A stretch of DNA of 64,000 nucleotides from assembly GCA_023420115.1 (NCBI GenBank), contig JAEZWR010000029.1:1-64000 (forward strand), read 5' to 3'. The notes under the pieces are model-generated. The model worked only from the letters and a program-made list of their open reading frames with translations. It searched no databases and was not told the DNA's origin. Origin of the DNA: Bacillota bacterium (GTDB taxonomy: Bacteria; Bacillota; Clostridia; Saccharofermentanales; Fastidiosipilaceae). Shown piece after piece: positions 54,659 through 63,517 of the stretch. A program made the position numbers and the translations under genes. Every line of letters starts with the position of its first letter. Position 1 is the stretch's first letter.

Positions 54659-54825
54659 GGAAAAATTATTTTTTTGTGTTTAATTTCTAGTCTCAAACTT
54701 CAATATTTAAGAAATATAGAAATTACCATATATGAATCTCAAAAATCTTAGCAAATATTAATTTTTTTTAAGGGCTTTTCAAATTCTCACAAAATGGTAT
54801 CATTTATCATCTATAAGCAAATAAG

Positions 54826-54838
54826 AATGATTATCATT
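54826..54838. promoter_or_regulatory. Fur-family (Zur-like) operator candidate
   Basis: AATGATTATCATT is a perfect 6-1-6 inverted repeat, the core of Fur/PerR/Zur operators. It is 170 bp upstream of a histidine-rich surface protein of a family tied to zinc, so a Zur-type response is plausible; streptococci use AdcR, with a different site. Confidence 0.5.
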
Positions 54839-55008
54839 TGCAATGGTCGATAAACAACACAGACCTATAACGCGAGAGCGCTTTTTAAAATTAGTGGTTA
54901 AAACAAAAATTAACTGACCATAGATGCTAAAGATTAAGTTGGATCTTAAATCAATATTTAATCAAGATAATGTAGAAAATATATAAATAGACCGAAGGAG
55001 AGACACCA

Positions 55009-57972
55009 ATGAAAATATCCAAAATAGCACTTGCTGCCTCTTTGACAGTGATGATTCTGGCACAGAGCAGTTTAACAGGGAAATTAGCAAGTATTTCAGC
55101 AGATGAACAAGGTTCAAAAAGAACTTCGATGCGTGATAAATATGCCGCAGTCGTTACATCCTTAAGCGATAAAGGGTACAGCTTTATCCATAATGATCAT
55201 CAGCATTTTGTCGAGGATCTTCCAGAAAATAATTCTAAATTTTTAGAAAATTTAGTTGTCGAAAAGGGCGCTGCTTGGGAGCCTGAAGACGTGATCATGG
55301 TCAGAAAAAACTTCTTTGTTATTCAAGGCAAGGATAGTTATAAGATCGCCGCAAGAAAGGGTGTCGACAGAGAAAAATTACTCGTAAAACAAGAAAATTT
55401 AACGGAAGAGCAGACAAAAGCCTTAAGCTCAATGAATGTAACGTTTGAAGATGGTTATGTATTTGATCCAAAGGATATAGTTGATGAAACAGATGCAGGC
55501 TACATAGTTCGTCACGGGGATCACTTCCATTTTGTACCTAAACAGGGCAAGGAATCTAAGCTTCTTAATAAGGGCGATAATAATGAAAAAAAGCACTCTC
55601 GCGTTGAAAATTCTAATAAAGATTCAGAGGGTAAAAAGGACGAAAACAAAGGTCTGGAATTAACAGAAGAGGATTTGAAAAAGGCAGTCTATACAACAGA
55701 TGATGGCTATGTTTTTGATCCTAAAGATATTGTAATGGAAGATAAAAATGGTTACGTGGTTCGTCATGGTAATCATTTCCACTATATTTATAAGAAAGAT
55801 CTTTTGAATGGTGGTAAAGGTAAAGTCGATTCAGATAATGGTGGCAAAACTGATTCAAAAGATGATGGAAAGACAGGCGATAGTTCTGAATATGATGAGT
55901 TTGGAAAGATTATTCCAGGTAAGGATGTCGAGCCGAATGAGAGTGGTGAGACTAATGAGCAGGGTCTGAAAAAAGATTCAGAAATATTAAGCGAAGCTGA
56001 TTTGGCAAAAGTTAAATATTTTGCTGAAAAGCATGGTATTGCACTTAAGGATTTGACAGTTTCCAATGGGCTTCTTATTTGGCCTCACAGCGATCATTTC
56101 CATGCTGATCCAGTATCAACCTTGCCTGAACCACCAAAGGTAGACAATAGCGAGCATACTGCACAAGGTTTGAAGGGTGGTTCTGACACTTTGAGCGATA
56201 ATGATCTTAAAAAAGTTGATATGCTGCTTGAGTCAATCGGTTTGAGCAGAGCAGATACTTTTGTCAAAGATGGTAAAGTAACAATACAGGACCCCAAAAG
56301 AGATAGAAAATGGGAATATAAACTTGATGAAGTCTTGCTTAATGAAGATTTCCCTAATACTAGCGAGGTTAATGAACAGGGCTTGAAGCTAGGTTCTGAT
56401 AAAGTTACTGAAAAGGAACTAGAAGCACTTAAAAAGTATGCCAATTCTTGGGGTTTAGATCTTTCCGATTTATATGTTAAAAATGGCGTTGTTTCCAGAG
56501 AAAAATTTGATAGTATCGTGTCTGTACCTATCTCCGAGATAATGGGAGAAGATAGTACAGAAGAAAGTAAAGATGATAAAAATGAGGGAGATAGTAATAC
56601 TCCATCAGATAAGACAACAGCCCAGGGACTTAAAGAGGGCTCCGATACTTTGTCAGATGACAATTTGAAAAAAGTCAAATATTTTGCCGAAGTCCATCAC
56701 CTAAATCTAAAAGATATTTTGGTTACAGGCGATATGATTATTTGGCCACATCTCGACCACCATCACGCGGATAGCCTAAAGGCAGTTCAAGTTCCAGAGG
56801 ATTGGAAAGAAACAAGTGAGGAAGATAATAGCAAAAAGACAGATGCAGAACTCGAAGCAGAATTCATAAAAGAACTTGAAAGAGCTGCGAGAGCACATGG
56901 CGTTAAACCTGATGATATCACTTTAACTGACGACGGACAGATGATTGTTCCTCACGGCGATCACACTCATACCTATCCAATAAGAAATAAAAAAGGATAT
57001 GAAATATATAAAAATAATCAGATTGAGCCAGTAAAGAATATTAATGTTGAAGGTAGCTCCGGACTTAATCGACAAAAGGTTAGAGAAGAAATAGAAAAGG
57101 CAAAAGATGATGCCAGATATTATTTCGCTGATAATATAAACAAATATAAGAAAGTAATTAATAGGCTTAATCAGTTTGAAGAGCTTCTTGAATGGGGTAC
57201 GAATTCTACTGAGGGATATTTAGCTTCACTTAAAGATTTTAGAGATACCTATTTTGTCGGTGATGTTGATAAGGAAAAGGTCACACCTATTAATCCAGAT
57301 GATTTACGTGATAAGGATGAGGAGCTAAAAGAAGAAATTTCTCAAATTTTAGTAGATATGCAAGATGCTTTTGATGAGCTGGATGATATTGAGATTCTAA
57401 CTAAAACAAGAGAGATTAGAGAAAGAATGCTCGCGGCTAAGACTACTGAGGAACTTGAGACTGTTAAGTCCGATGCGGAAAAGAGTTTGGCTGAATTAAA
57501 AGAAAGAATTAAAGAGAAAAAAGATGCCGAGTCTTCTGAGTCAGGAGATAATTCTGAATTTGAGAATAAGTTCAAAGCTCTGTCCGATAAGGTTTCCAGT
57601 ATGGATAGGGAAAATTTCACGGTTAAATATGTATATTTCTCAAATCAGCTAGACGATATAAGTAGAAGTAAAAATTTAGATGAGCTTAATAGAGTTGAAA
57701 AAGAATTTGAAGATTTTATCAAAGAGAATCCAACTGCTATTAAACAAGGAGAGGAGTCTAAGCCAAAGGAGGCTAGCTTCGAGGATAGATTAGCATCTTT
57801 AAATGAGCAAGTTATGAAGATGGATAGAGAGAAGTACACTTTAAAATATATCTATTTTTCAAACAAGACGGATGACCTAAGTCGAAGCAAGGACGAGGAA
57901 GCTCTAACAGCATTAGAAAATGAGTTCAAGTCGTTTTTGGCTGAACATAGTGATGCGTTAAAAAGTGAATAG
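55009..57972 (+). CDS. Pneumococcal-type histidine triad (Pht) surface protein, six triads
   Basis: A 987-residue secreted protein. A signal peptide (about 1-31) is followed by six HxxHxH triads: 61-66, 169-174, 253-258, 360-365, 581-586 and 649-654, in modules with DGYVFDPKDIV before the motif and linked by acidic, repeated modules (TTAQGLKEGSDTLSD). The C-terminal 300 residues are helical with two copies of a 50-residue repeat (SMDRENFTVKYVYFSN and MKMDREKYTLKYIYFSN). The protein has no LPXTG anchor. Pht proteins bind zinc and aid its uptake and complement evasion in streptococci. AAGGAGAGACACCA precedes the ATG. A strong terminator follows. Confidence 0.9.
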   Translation: MKISKIALAASLTVMILAQSSLTGKLASISADEQGSKRTSMRDKYAAVVTSLSDKGYSFIHNDHQHFVEDLPENNSKFLENLVVEKGAAWEPEDVIMVRKNFFVIQGKDSYKIAARKGVDREKLLVKQENLTEEQTKALSSMNVTFEDGYVFDPKDIVDETDAGYIVRHGDHFHFVPKQGKESKLLNKGDNNEKKHSRVENSNKDSEGKKDENKGLELTEEDLKKAVYTTDDGYVFDPKDIVMEDKNGYVVRHGNHFHYIYKKDLLNGGKGKVDSDNGGKTDSKDDGKTGDSSEYDEFGKIIPGKDVEPNESGETNEQGLKKDSEILSEADLAKVKYFAEKHGIALKDLTVSNGLLIWPHSDHFHADPVSTLPEPPKVDNSEHTAQGLKGGSDTLSDNDLKKVDMLLESIGLSRADTFVKDGKVTIQDPKRDRKWEYKLDEVLLNEDFPNTSEVNEQGLKLGSDKVTEKELEALKKYANSWGLDLSDLYVKNGVVSREKFDSIVSVPISEIMGEDSTEESKDDKNEGDSNTPSDKTTAQGLKEGSDTLSDDNLKKVKYFAEVHHLNLKDILVTGDMIIWPHLDHHHADSLKAVQVPEDWKETSEEDNSKKTDAELEAEFIKELERAARAHGVKPDDITLTDDGQMIVPHGDHTHTYPIRNKKGYEIYKNNQIEPVKNINVEGSSGLNRQKVREEIEKAKDDARYYFADNINKYKKVINRLNQFEELLEWGTNSTEGYLASLKDFRDTYFVGDVDKEKVTPINPDDLRDKDEELKEEISQILVDMQDAFDELDDIEILTKTREIRERMLAAKTTEELETVKSDAEKSLAELKERIKEKKDAESSESGDNSEFENKFKALSDKVSSMDRENFTVKYVYFSNQLDDISRSKNLDELNRVEKEFEDFIKENPTAIKQGEESKPKEASFEDRLASLNEQVMKMDREKYTLKYIYFSNKTDDLSRSKDEEALTALENEFKSFLAEHSDALKSE

Positions 57973-58016
57973 GTTTTAGACAAGCCAAAATAAGTAACTC
58001 GTAAATAAATTAGTTC

Positions 58017-58047
58017 AAAAGCCGCGGCGTGCGTCGCGGTTTTTTGT
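58017..58047 (+). terminator. Terminator after the histidine-triad gene
   Basis: AAAAGCCGCG and CGCGGTTTTTT form a GC-rich stem of about 9 bp, with a T-run. It is one of the few GC-rich patches here. Confidence 0.85.
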
Positions 58048-58253
58048 TTGTATACAAAGTATGTATAGATATCAAAAAACCTAAGAAGCTATCTAAGAGG
58101 TTAAAAGATTATTAAATGTTTGAGTGAAGCGTTGCGAATGTTATTTGAAACTCCTAGACTTGTTATATAATGCTAGTACTTTAATTAGAAATGATTCATC
58201 AGAGAACTACTTCAGATTAAAGTATAAATACAAGAAAATAGGAGGACGAAGAT

Positions 58254-58412
58254 ATGAAGAGTTATGTATGCGATCTTTGCGGATATATCTATGATCCAGA
58301 AGTTGGCGATCCAGATAACGGTGTAGAGGCTGGCACAGCTTTTGAAGATCTGCCAGAGGATTGGGTGTGCCCACTTTGCGGTGCAGGTAAAGAAGATTTT
58401 AGCGAAGTTTAA
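58254..58412 (+). CDS. Rubredoxin
   Basis: A 52-residue iron protein: MKSYVCDLCGYIYDPEVGDPD at the start, then DWVCPLCGAGKEDF, with Cys6, Cys9, Cys39 and Cys42 as the Fe ligands. It passes electrons at low potential and in anaerobes often serves oxygen/peroxide reduction. AATAGGAGGACGAAGAT precedes the ATG. Single gene, well terminated downstream. Confidence 0.97.
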   Translation: MKSYVCDLCGYIYDPEVGDPDNGVEAGTAFEDLPEDWVCPLCGAGKEDFSEV

Positions 58413-58563
58413 TTTTGAAAGATTAGTTTGCTAAGTGTTTTAATGATTCTCAGATGAGTAGATGAATAGCTCATATATTTATTGATAAGTGTTTCCTAGT
58501 CTGAAATAGATAGATTATGTGATAAATTTATCCTTTATGAGTTTTATTAAAATGATATTTATT

Positions 58564-58608
58564 AGTCCTGGTATTCACAAATTTGTGAGTAATCAGGACT
58601 TTTTTATT
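58564..58608 (+). terminator. Terminator after rubredoxin
   Basis: AGTCCTG/CAGGACT with an inner CACAA/TTGTG hairpin, then TTTTTT. Confidence 0.8.
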
Positions 58609-58722
58609 TAAAACTTGCTTTAGTTTAGTGTGGGATGTGAAAATTTACAAATAAATAAGACAAAGAATACTAAAAAGCGAAAATATATGGCTTTCGACTT
58701 GTGCAACAATGACAAAAGATAG

Positions 58723-58728
58723 TATAAT
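58723..58728 (+). promoter_or_regulatory. -10 box of the sugar ABC operon
   Basis: Consensus TATAAT 55 bp upstream of the binding-protein start, with a weak -35 (TTGTGC, 58699-58704, 18-bp spacer). Confidence 0.55.
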
Positions 58729-58782
58729 TTTAGACAAAATACAGCCTTTTATTTAGGCAAAATAGATAAATGGAGGTCTAAA

Positions 58783-60066
58783 ATGAAGAAGTTATGCAGT
58801 TGGCTTTTGTCATTAGCCTTGGTGTCGGGTTTAGTTATCCCTATGGGAATTAACAAAGTGTCAGCAGAAGAAGAGCAGGAGTTAAGTGTTTGGTGCTGGG
58901 ATCCTGCGTATAATTTATATGCGATGCAAGAAGCAGAAAAAATTTATCAAGAGGAGCATCCGAATTTTAAGTTGAAAATGGAAGAAGTTCCTTGGAACGA
59001 TTTGCAACAGAAGTTTAATACAGCAGCTTTGGCTGGTGATATAGATTCGTTGCCGGATATTTTCCTTATGCAGGATAATGCTTTTCAGAAGAATGTCCAA
59101 AGTTTCCCTGATGTTTTTTACGATCTAAGTGAATCGGGAATAAAGTTTGATGAATTTGCTAAAGGTAAATTAAACTACTCAGTAGTAGACGGTAAAAATT
59201 ACGGCGTTCCCTTTGATAATGGAACTGTAATGACAGCGCTGAGAACAGATTATCTTGAAGAAGCTGGCTTGAAAGTTGAAGACTTCACAGATATTACATG
59301 GTCTGATTTTATAGAAAAGGGCAAGATTATAAAAGAAAAGACTGGTCACCCCGCTCTGACAATGACAAGTGATCCAGATTTGTTGATGTTGATGCTGCAG
59401 TCCGCAGGTGCTAGTTTATTTGATGAAGAAGGTAAACCACAGCTTGTCGGCAATGATGTCTTGAAGAAAGTTATAGAGATCAATATTGATATGATTACAA
59501 ATGGAGTCATGGAAGTAGTGAATGACTGGGATCAATATGTCGGTTCTATGACAACTGGACACACTGCTACAGTAATTAATGGCTGCTGGATTTTGGCATC
59601 TATTCAAACATCAAAAGATCAGAGTGGAAAGTGGATGATTACTAATATCCCTAAGCTGGATACAGAGGGTGCTACCAATTATTCAAATAATGGTGGCTCA
59701 TCTTGGGCAGTAACTAAGGGCACTGGACATGAAGAGCTTGCTTCTGACTTCCTTGCCAAGACCTTTGCAAGTAGCACCAAGTTGTATGAAACAATTCTTC
59801 CATCATCAGCGGCGATGGCTACATGGCTACCAATGAAAGATAGCAAAGTCTATGCAGAGCCTCAAGAATTCTTCCAAAATCAGGCTATTTATCAACTACT
59901 AACTGAATACGCTTCAAAAGCACCAAGTAACAATACTGGAAAATTCTATTATGAAGCTCGTGATGCAGTTTCAGCTGCTATGCAGAATACTATTAACGGC
60001 GGAGACTTAGATTCTGAACTTGAAGTCGCTCAGAAACAAATCGAGCATCTTATGCAAAATAGTTAA
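58783..60066 (+). CDS. Sugar ABC transporter substrate-binding protein without lipobox
   Basis: A 427-residue binding protein of the family 1 (SBP_bac_1) group. The signal peptide ends at about residue 28 (KVSAEEE) with no lipobox Cys. The mature part starts VWCWDPAYNLYAMQEAEKIY; GDIDSLPDIFLMQDN, GYAYGVPFDNGT-like strand and NGCWILASIQ are typical of oligosaccharide-binding members. The substrate is not known, but lactose, arabinose-oligomer or maltodextrin types fit. TGGAGGTCTAAA precedes the ATG. Two permeases follow after a terminator-like hairpin; no ATPase gene is present, so a shared MsmK/UgpC-like ATPase elsewhere is likely. Confidence 0.9.
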   Translation: MKKLCSWLLSLALVSGLVIPMGINKVSAEEEQELSVWCWDPAYNLYAMQEAEKIYQEEHPNFKLKMEEVPWNDLQQKFNTAALAGDIDSLPDIFLMQDNAFQKNVQSFPDVFYDLSESGIKFDEFAKGKLNYSVVDGKNYGVPFDNGTVMTALRTDYLEEAGLKVEDFTDITWSDFIEKGKIIKEKTGHPALTMTSDPDLLMLMLQSAGASLFDEEGKPQLVGNDVLKKVIEINIDMITNGVMEVVNDWDQYVGSMTTGHTATVINGCWILASIQTSKDQSGKWMITNIPKLDTEGATNYSNNGGSSWAVTKGTGHEELASDFLAKTFASSTKLYETILPSSAAMATWLPMKDSKVYAEPQEFFQNQAIYQLLTEYASKAPSNNTGKFYYEARDAVSAAMQNTINGGDLDSELEVAQKQIEHLMQNS

Positions 60067-60101
60067 ACAAAATAGCTTGTAAGAATAAATAGTTAGACCC
60101 G

Positions 60102-60151
60102 AAAGGGAATCTTAAATTTAATTAAATGATAAATGAGAGATTCCCTTTTTA
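60102..60151 (+). terminator. Intra-operon terminator/attenuator
   Basis: AAAGGGAATCT pairs with AGATTCCCTTT around a long A/T loop, followed by T5. Its place between the binding protein and the permeases would raise binding-protein output relative to the permeases. Confidence 0.75.
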
Positions 60152-60255
60152 CATATAAACATTCATATATTCTAACACCCTATTATTCTAATATTCTATT
60201 GTTTGAGTCAGTTAGAAATATTGGATGATTATTGGCGTTAAATGTGGGTGAAGTT

Positions 60256-61125
60256 ATGACTTTAGAGAAGAGACGTAATTTAATAGGCTGGATATTTTTG
60301 TTGCCAGCTACTTTATTGATTGTATTTTTTTCTTTTTATCCGATGTTTAAGGCGATAATTAGATCGTTATATACAGGAATTGAACCACGTATAAATTTTG
60401 CTGGAATATACAATTACAAGCATATGTTTGAAGATACAGTATTTATACAGTCAGTAGTAAATACTTTCTTATATTTGATCATTCAAGTTCCTATTATGCT
60501 ATTTCTAGCCTTGATTTTTGCTTCTTTGCTTAATAAAAAATCCATGCGTTGACGTGGCGTATATAGGACTATGATTTTTTTGCCCTGTGCAATGGGTTTG
60601 GTATCTTATGCCTTGATTTTCAGATCATTATTTGCGACAGAGGGTATGGTGAACCAAGTCTTAATGAATCTTGGTCTGTTAAAAGATAAGGTTAATTGGC
60701 TAGCTGTGACAGCTAATGCCAGAGCAGTTATTATTGTTGCTCTTATCTGGCGTTGGACTGGCTACAATGCAGTATTCTATATTGCTGGACTTCAGAATAT
60801 CGACCACTCAATTTATGAGGCGGCAAGAATAGATGGGGCTAGCTCATGGACGCAGTTGCGCAAAATAACTATTCCTCTGCTTAAACCGATAATTCTTTTG
60901 ACAACTATTATGTCTACCTCCGGTACTTTGCAACTCTTTGATGAGTCTATTAGCTTGACAAAGGGTGGCCCTGCAAATACAACCATAACAATGAGTCACT
61001 ACATATATAAGACGGCATTTGAATACAATCCAAATTTTGGATATGCGAGTGCAATGAGTTGCTTTATTTTGGTTTTGGTCGCTATTTTGTCATTAATTCA
61101 GCTAAAGGTAGGTGACAAAAGATGA
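60256..61125 (+). pseudogene. Sugar ABC permease (MalF/UgpA-type), interrupted by in-frame TGA
   Basis: The frame opens with MTLEKRRNLIGWIFLLPATLL (ATG at 60256, preceded by GTGGGTGAAGTT), reads 98 codons to a TGA at 60550-60552 (after KKSMR) and continues in the same frame through GVYRTMIFLPCA and the EAA loop EAARIDGASSWTQL to TGA at 61123-61125. Joined, it is a normal permease of about 289 residues. At the stop position relatives have Gly (K-x-x-G-R-G). TGA to GGA is a single change, and TGA followed by C is a leaky context. Read as a point-mutation pseudogene, sequencing error or rare readthrough. Confidence 0.85.
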
Positions 61126-61937
61126 AAAAGGTCTTGAGAATAAGAAAGATATTTCCCCATGTAATATTGATGTTAATCGCTTTTATTTCAGTTTTCCCCA
61201 TATTGTGGATGGCTTTTTCTGCGAGCAATACAAGTAATGAAATACTGGCTGGTAAGCTTTTTCCGGGAACTAATCTAATAGAGAATTTTAATAATTTAAA
61301 GAATGCACAGAATCTATTTGGTGCCTTGAAAAATTCTATTATTAACTCTGTGACAGTCACCTTATTGACTTTGTTCGTTTGTTCATTGGCTGGATATGGA
61401 TTCGAAATTTATCATGACAAGATAAAAGATACTCTTTTTGCAATTTTGCTCCTTTCAATGATGATACCATTTGCTGCCATTATGATTCCACTTTTCCAAC
61501 TTTTTTCTAGTATTAAACTCTTGAATTCTGTTTGGGCGATTGTCCTTCCGACGATTGCTACCCCATTTATGATTATGTTATTTAGACAGAGTGCCAGAGC
61601 TTTTCCAAAAGATTTAATTGAGGCGTCTAGAATGGATGGTCTAACAGAATTTGGTATCTTCTTGAGAGTGTTTGTTCCAACAATGAGATCAACATACGCC
61701 GCGGCAATGACTGTAGCCTTTATGGGAGCGTGGAATAATTACTTATGGCCAAAGGTTGTTTTGAACAAAAAAGAAGCGATAACTGTACCGATGTTAACAG
61801 CTAACTTAGTAGCGGGATATGTGACCGATTTTGGTCAAGTGATGCTCGCAGTATTAATAGCTACGATACCAACAGCTATAGTATTTTTCTCCTTGCAAAA
61901 GGCATTTTCTAATGGGATTATGGGTGCAATTAAATAA
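61122..61937 (+). CDS. Sugar ABC permease (MalG/AraQ-type)
   Basis: A 271-residue membrane subunit with six helices. The cytoplasmic EAA motif is EASRMDGLTEFGIFLRVFVPTM, and the C-terminal GIMGAIK is usual for this group. Its ATG overlaps the stop of the first permease (ATGA), with AGGTGACAAAAG as ribosome binding site, so the pair is translationally coupled. With the binding protein at 58783 it forms one importer. Confidence 0.92.
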   Translation: MKKVLRIRKIFPHVILMLIAFISVFPILWMAFSASNTSNEILAGKLFPGTNLIENFNNLKNAQNLFGALKNSIINSVTVTLLTLFVCSLAGYGFEIYHDKIKDTLFAILLLSMMIPFAAIMIPLFQLFSSIKLLNSVWAIVLPTIATPFMIMLFRQSARAFPKDLIEASRMDGLTEFGIFLRVFVPTMRSTYAAAMTVAFMGAWNNYLWPKVVLNKKEAITVPMLTANLVAGYVTDFGQVMLAVLIATIPTAIVFFSLQKAFSNGIMGAIK

Positions 61938-61980
61938 AAGCTATGCCTAGCACTTGTTAGTAAAATATTTAAAATAAAGT

Positions 61981-62026
61981 AAAAGGAAGTTTAGCTACTT
62001 TTATTCGCTGAACTTCCTTTTGTTTT
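61981..62026. terminator. Bidirectional terminator
   Basis: AAAAGGAAGTTTAGC/GCTGAACTTCCTTTT, about 13 paired bases with T-runs, between the permease and the DUF4364 gene, which converge. Confidence 0.85.
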
Positions 62027-62042
62027 TAGTTTAACTTAATTT

Positions 62043-62606
62043 TTAGCTAAGTAATTCTTTTTCTACTGATTCAAGAGTTGCAAGATAAATTGAACTTGGA
62101 TTTTCTTTGAATCGGTGGCAGATCAATCTTGCACGATTTTCATTACTGGTGCTAATTTCTAAGCAAAAGTGCTCGTATCGCCCATCGTCATACTCTAAGT
62201 GGACAATAAAATTTCCCTGTTCACTTACTTTGTAAGTGGCGAGAATGTGGTCGTCATTATCTTTGCGAATCTGTTCTTGTAGTAACTCTGATAGAAATTT
62301 ACGAACAGGGACAGAGAGTAATTCGCGCATATTATTAAGAAGCTCAAGACCCTCGCTAGTTATATCGACAGACATGAGAGCCTTGCCTGATGAGTCGATT
62401 CGAGTTTCAGACTTTCTAAGACTTTCAGAAATAAATTTTGATTTTAATAGGTGATCATAATGCTCTTGAAAAGAAAAGTAGTCCATATACATAGAACGCA
62501 GGGCAAGTTCCATCAAGTCATTTTTACTTGGATCTTTTAGTTCATCAACTAATGTCAGTATTATAAGTTGTCGTTGAATATTTAAGTCATCTTGACTCTG
62601 TGACAT
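62043..62606 (-). CDS. DUF4364 family protein
   Basis: A 187-residue protein. An N-terminal winged-helix-like part (about 1-75) includes LALRSMYMDYFSFQEHYDHLLKS, then a C-terminal alpha/beta part with FIVHLEYDDGRYEHFCLEIS. This layout is that of the DUF4364 family of Clostridia, thought from its winged helix to be DNA-binding; its function is not known. The frame extends to a GTG at 62618, but GGTGGAGTTTAAT precedes the ATG at 62606. Confidence 0.85.
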   Translation of the reverse strand: MSQSQDDLNIQRQLIILTLVDELKDPSKNDLMELALRSMYMDYFSFQEHYDHLLKSKFISESLRKSETRIDSSGKALMSVDITSEGLELLNNMRELLSVPVRKFLSELLQEQIRKDNDDHILATYKVSEQGNFIVHLEYDDGRYEHFCLEISTSNENRARLICHRFKENPSSIYLATLESVEKELLS

Positions 62607-62689
62607 ATTAAACTCCACCTTTAACTTATGGCTAATGTATATTCTAACAAATTAAAGCAAGACAGAAATATTTAGAAACAAAAGATAGT

Positions 62690-62726
62690 AAAAAAAGAAA
62701 GTGCCTCGGGGATCTCGGCACTTTCA
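62690..62726 (-). terminator. Terminator after mscL
   Basis: GAAAGTGCC pairs with GGCACTTTC; on the minus strand TTTTTTT follows. It lies past the mscL stop. Confidence 0.82.
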
Positions 62727-62781
62727 CAGAAAGGAATTAAAAAAATGAAACACATATATTATATGCGGTAGCTTTTAAATA

Positions 62782-63216
62782 TCAAGACTTTTTCTTGAGT
62801 TCCTGTAAAATTTCCTTTAATAGAACAGCTTCTTCTGAGGGCTCGTTTTTAACTTCTTCCTTGACTTCCTCGACTGCTTCGACTTCACGTTTCTTGAAAA
62901 GACGATCAAAAATCTTAATGAAGATAAAGAGGCAGAGACCTAAAATTAGAAAAGTGATTACAGCGTTGATAAATTTACCATATGAAACAGTGACAGCTTG
63001 ACCGGAGATGAAAGAGTTGACGGTAAAAGATAATTCTGAGAAATCTAGGCCGGCTGTAATAAGTCCAATAAGGGGCATCATTATATCATTTACCAAACTA
63101 TTGACTACTGCAGTAAATGCAGTACCTAAGGAGAGACCGATGGCGAGCTGAACAATATTTCCTTTGTTGATAAAGTCTATAAATGATTTATAGAAACTTT
63201 TGGCTTTGTCCTTCAT
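62782..63216 (-). CDS. mscL: Large-conductance mechanosensitive channel MscL
   Basis: A 144-residue pentameric channel that opens under membrane tension in osmotic downshock. The N-terminal helix (FIDFINKGNIVQLAIGLSLG), first helix to IMMPLIGLI, a periplasmic loop, the second helix (NAVITFLILGLCLFIFIKIF) and an acidic-basic C-terminal helix bundle are all present. The frame extends to a TTG at 63237; GAAGGTATACATTTT precedes the ATG at 63216. Confidence 0.95.
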   Translation of the reverse strand: MKDKAKSFYKSFIDFINKGNIVQLAIGLSLGTAFTAVVNSLVNDIMMPLIGLITAGLDFSELSFTVNSFISGQAVTVSYGKFINAVITFLILGLCLFIFIKIFDRLFKKREVEAVEEVKEEVKNEPSEEAVLLKEILQELKKKS

Positions 63217-63311
63217 AAAATGTATACCTTCTTTCAAAATTTAGACGAGAAATGATACAAAATAAAAGAAATAAAAGTCAAGATAAAAGTATGAGTTGGG
63301 ATGAGAAAAAG

Positions 63312-63362
63312 CAAAAAAAGTGGAAATTCCTTAGACAGATATCTGAGAAAGGAGATTTCCAC
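63312..63362 (-). terminator. Terminator after the P-loop protein gene
   Basis: GTGGAAAT pairs with ATTTCCAC, with further inner pairing, and on the minus strand a run of seven T follows. It is about 155 bp past the 63518 stop. Confidence 0.72.
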
Positions 63363-63517
63363 TAATCGTTATATTATAAATACTTGCATACTAATATTAC
63401 TAATATGAATTCTTATAAAAATTCGCACCTAAAATTACAAGTTTACTTAGTCATTAAGAAACTAGAGAATCTATCAGGGCAGTATGTTAAGTTTAGCAAG
63501 TAAATAATTTGCTGAAT

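Larger units (their letters stand above)
54506..55008. other. Divergent regulatory spacer, rplU to histidine-triad gene
   Basis: A 503-bp spacer holding the rplU promoter and leader on the left, and on the right the Fur-family-like box (54826-54838) and the leader element GCTTTTTAAAATTA (54880-54893) of the histidine-triad gene. No ORF with a ribosome binding site is seen. Confidence 0.6.

Noticed and set aside
56094..56678. 194-codon Ser/Leu-rich frame opposite the histidine-triad gene
   Set aside because: Antisense shadow of acidic coding sequence; no start signal.
60550..60552. TGA as sense codon (alternative genetic code)
   Set aside because: Other genes in the window end at TGA, and no other internal TGA was met in long frames.
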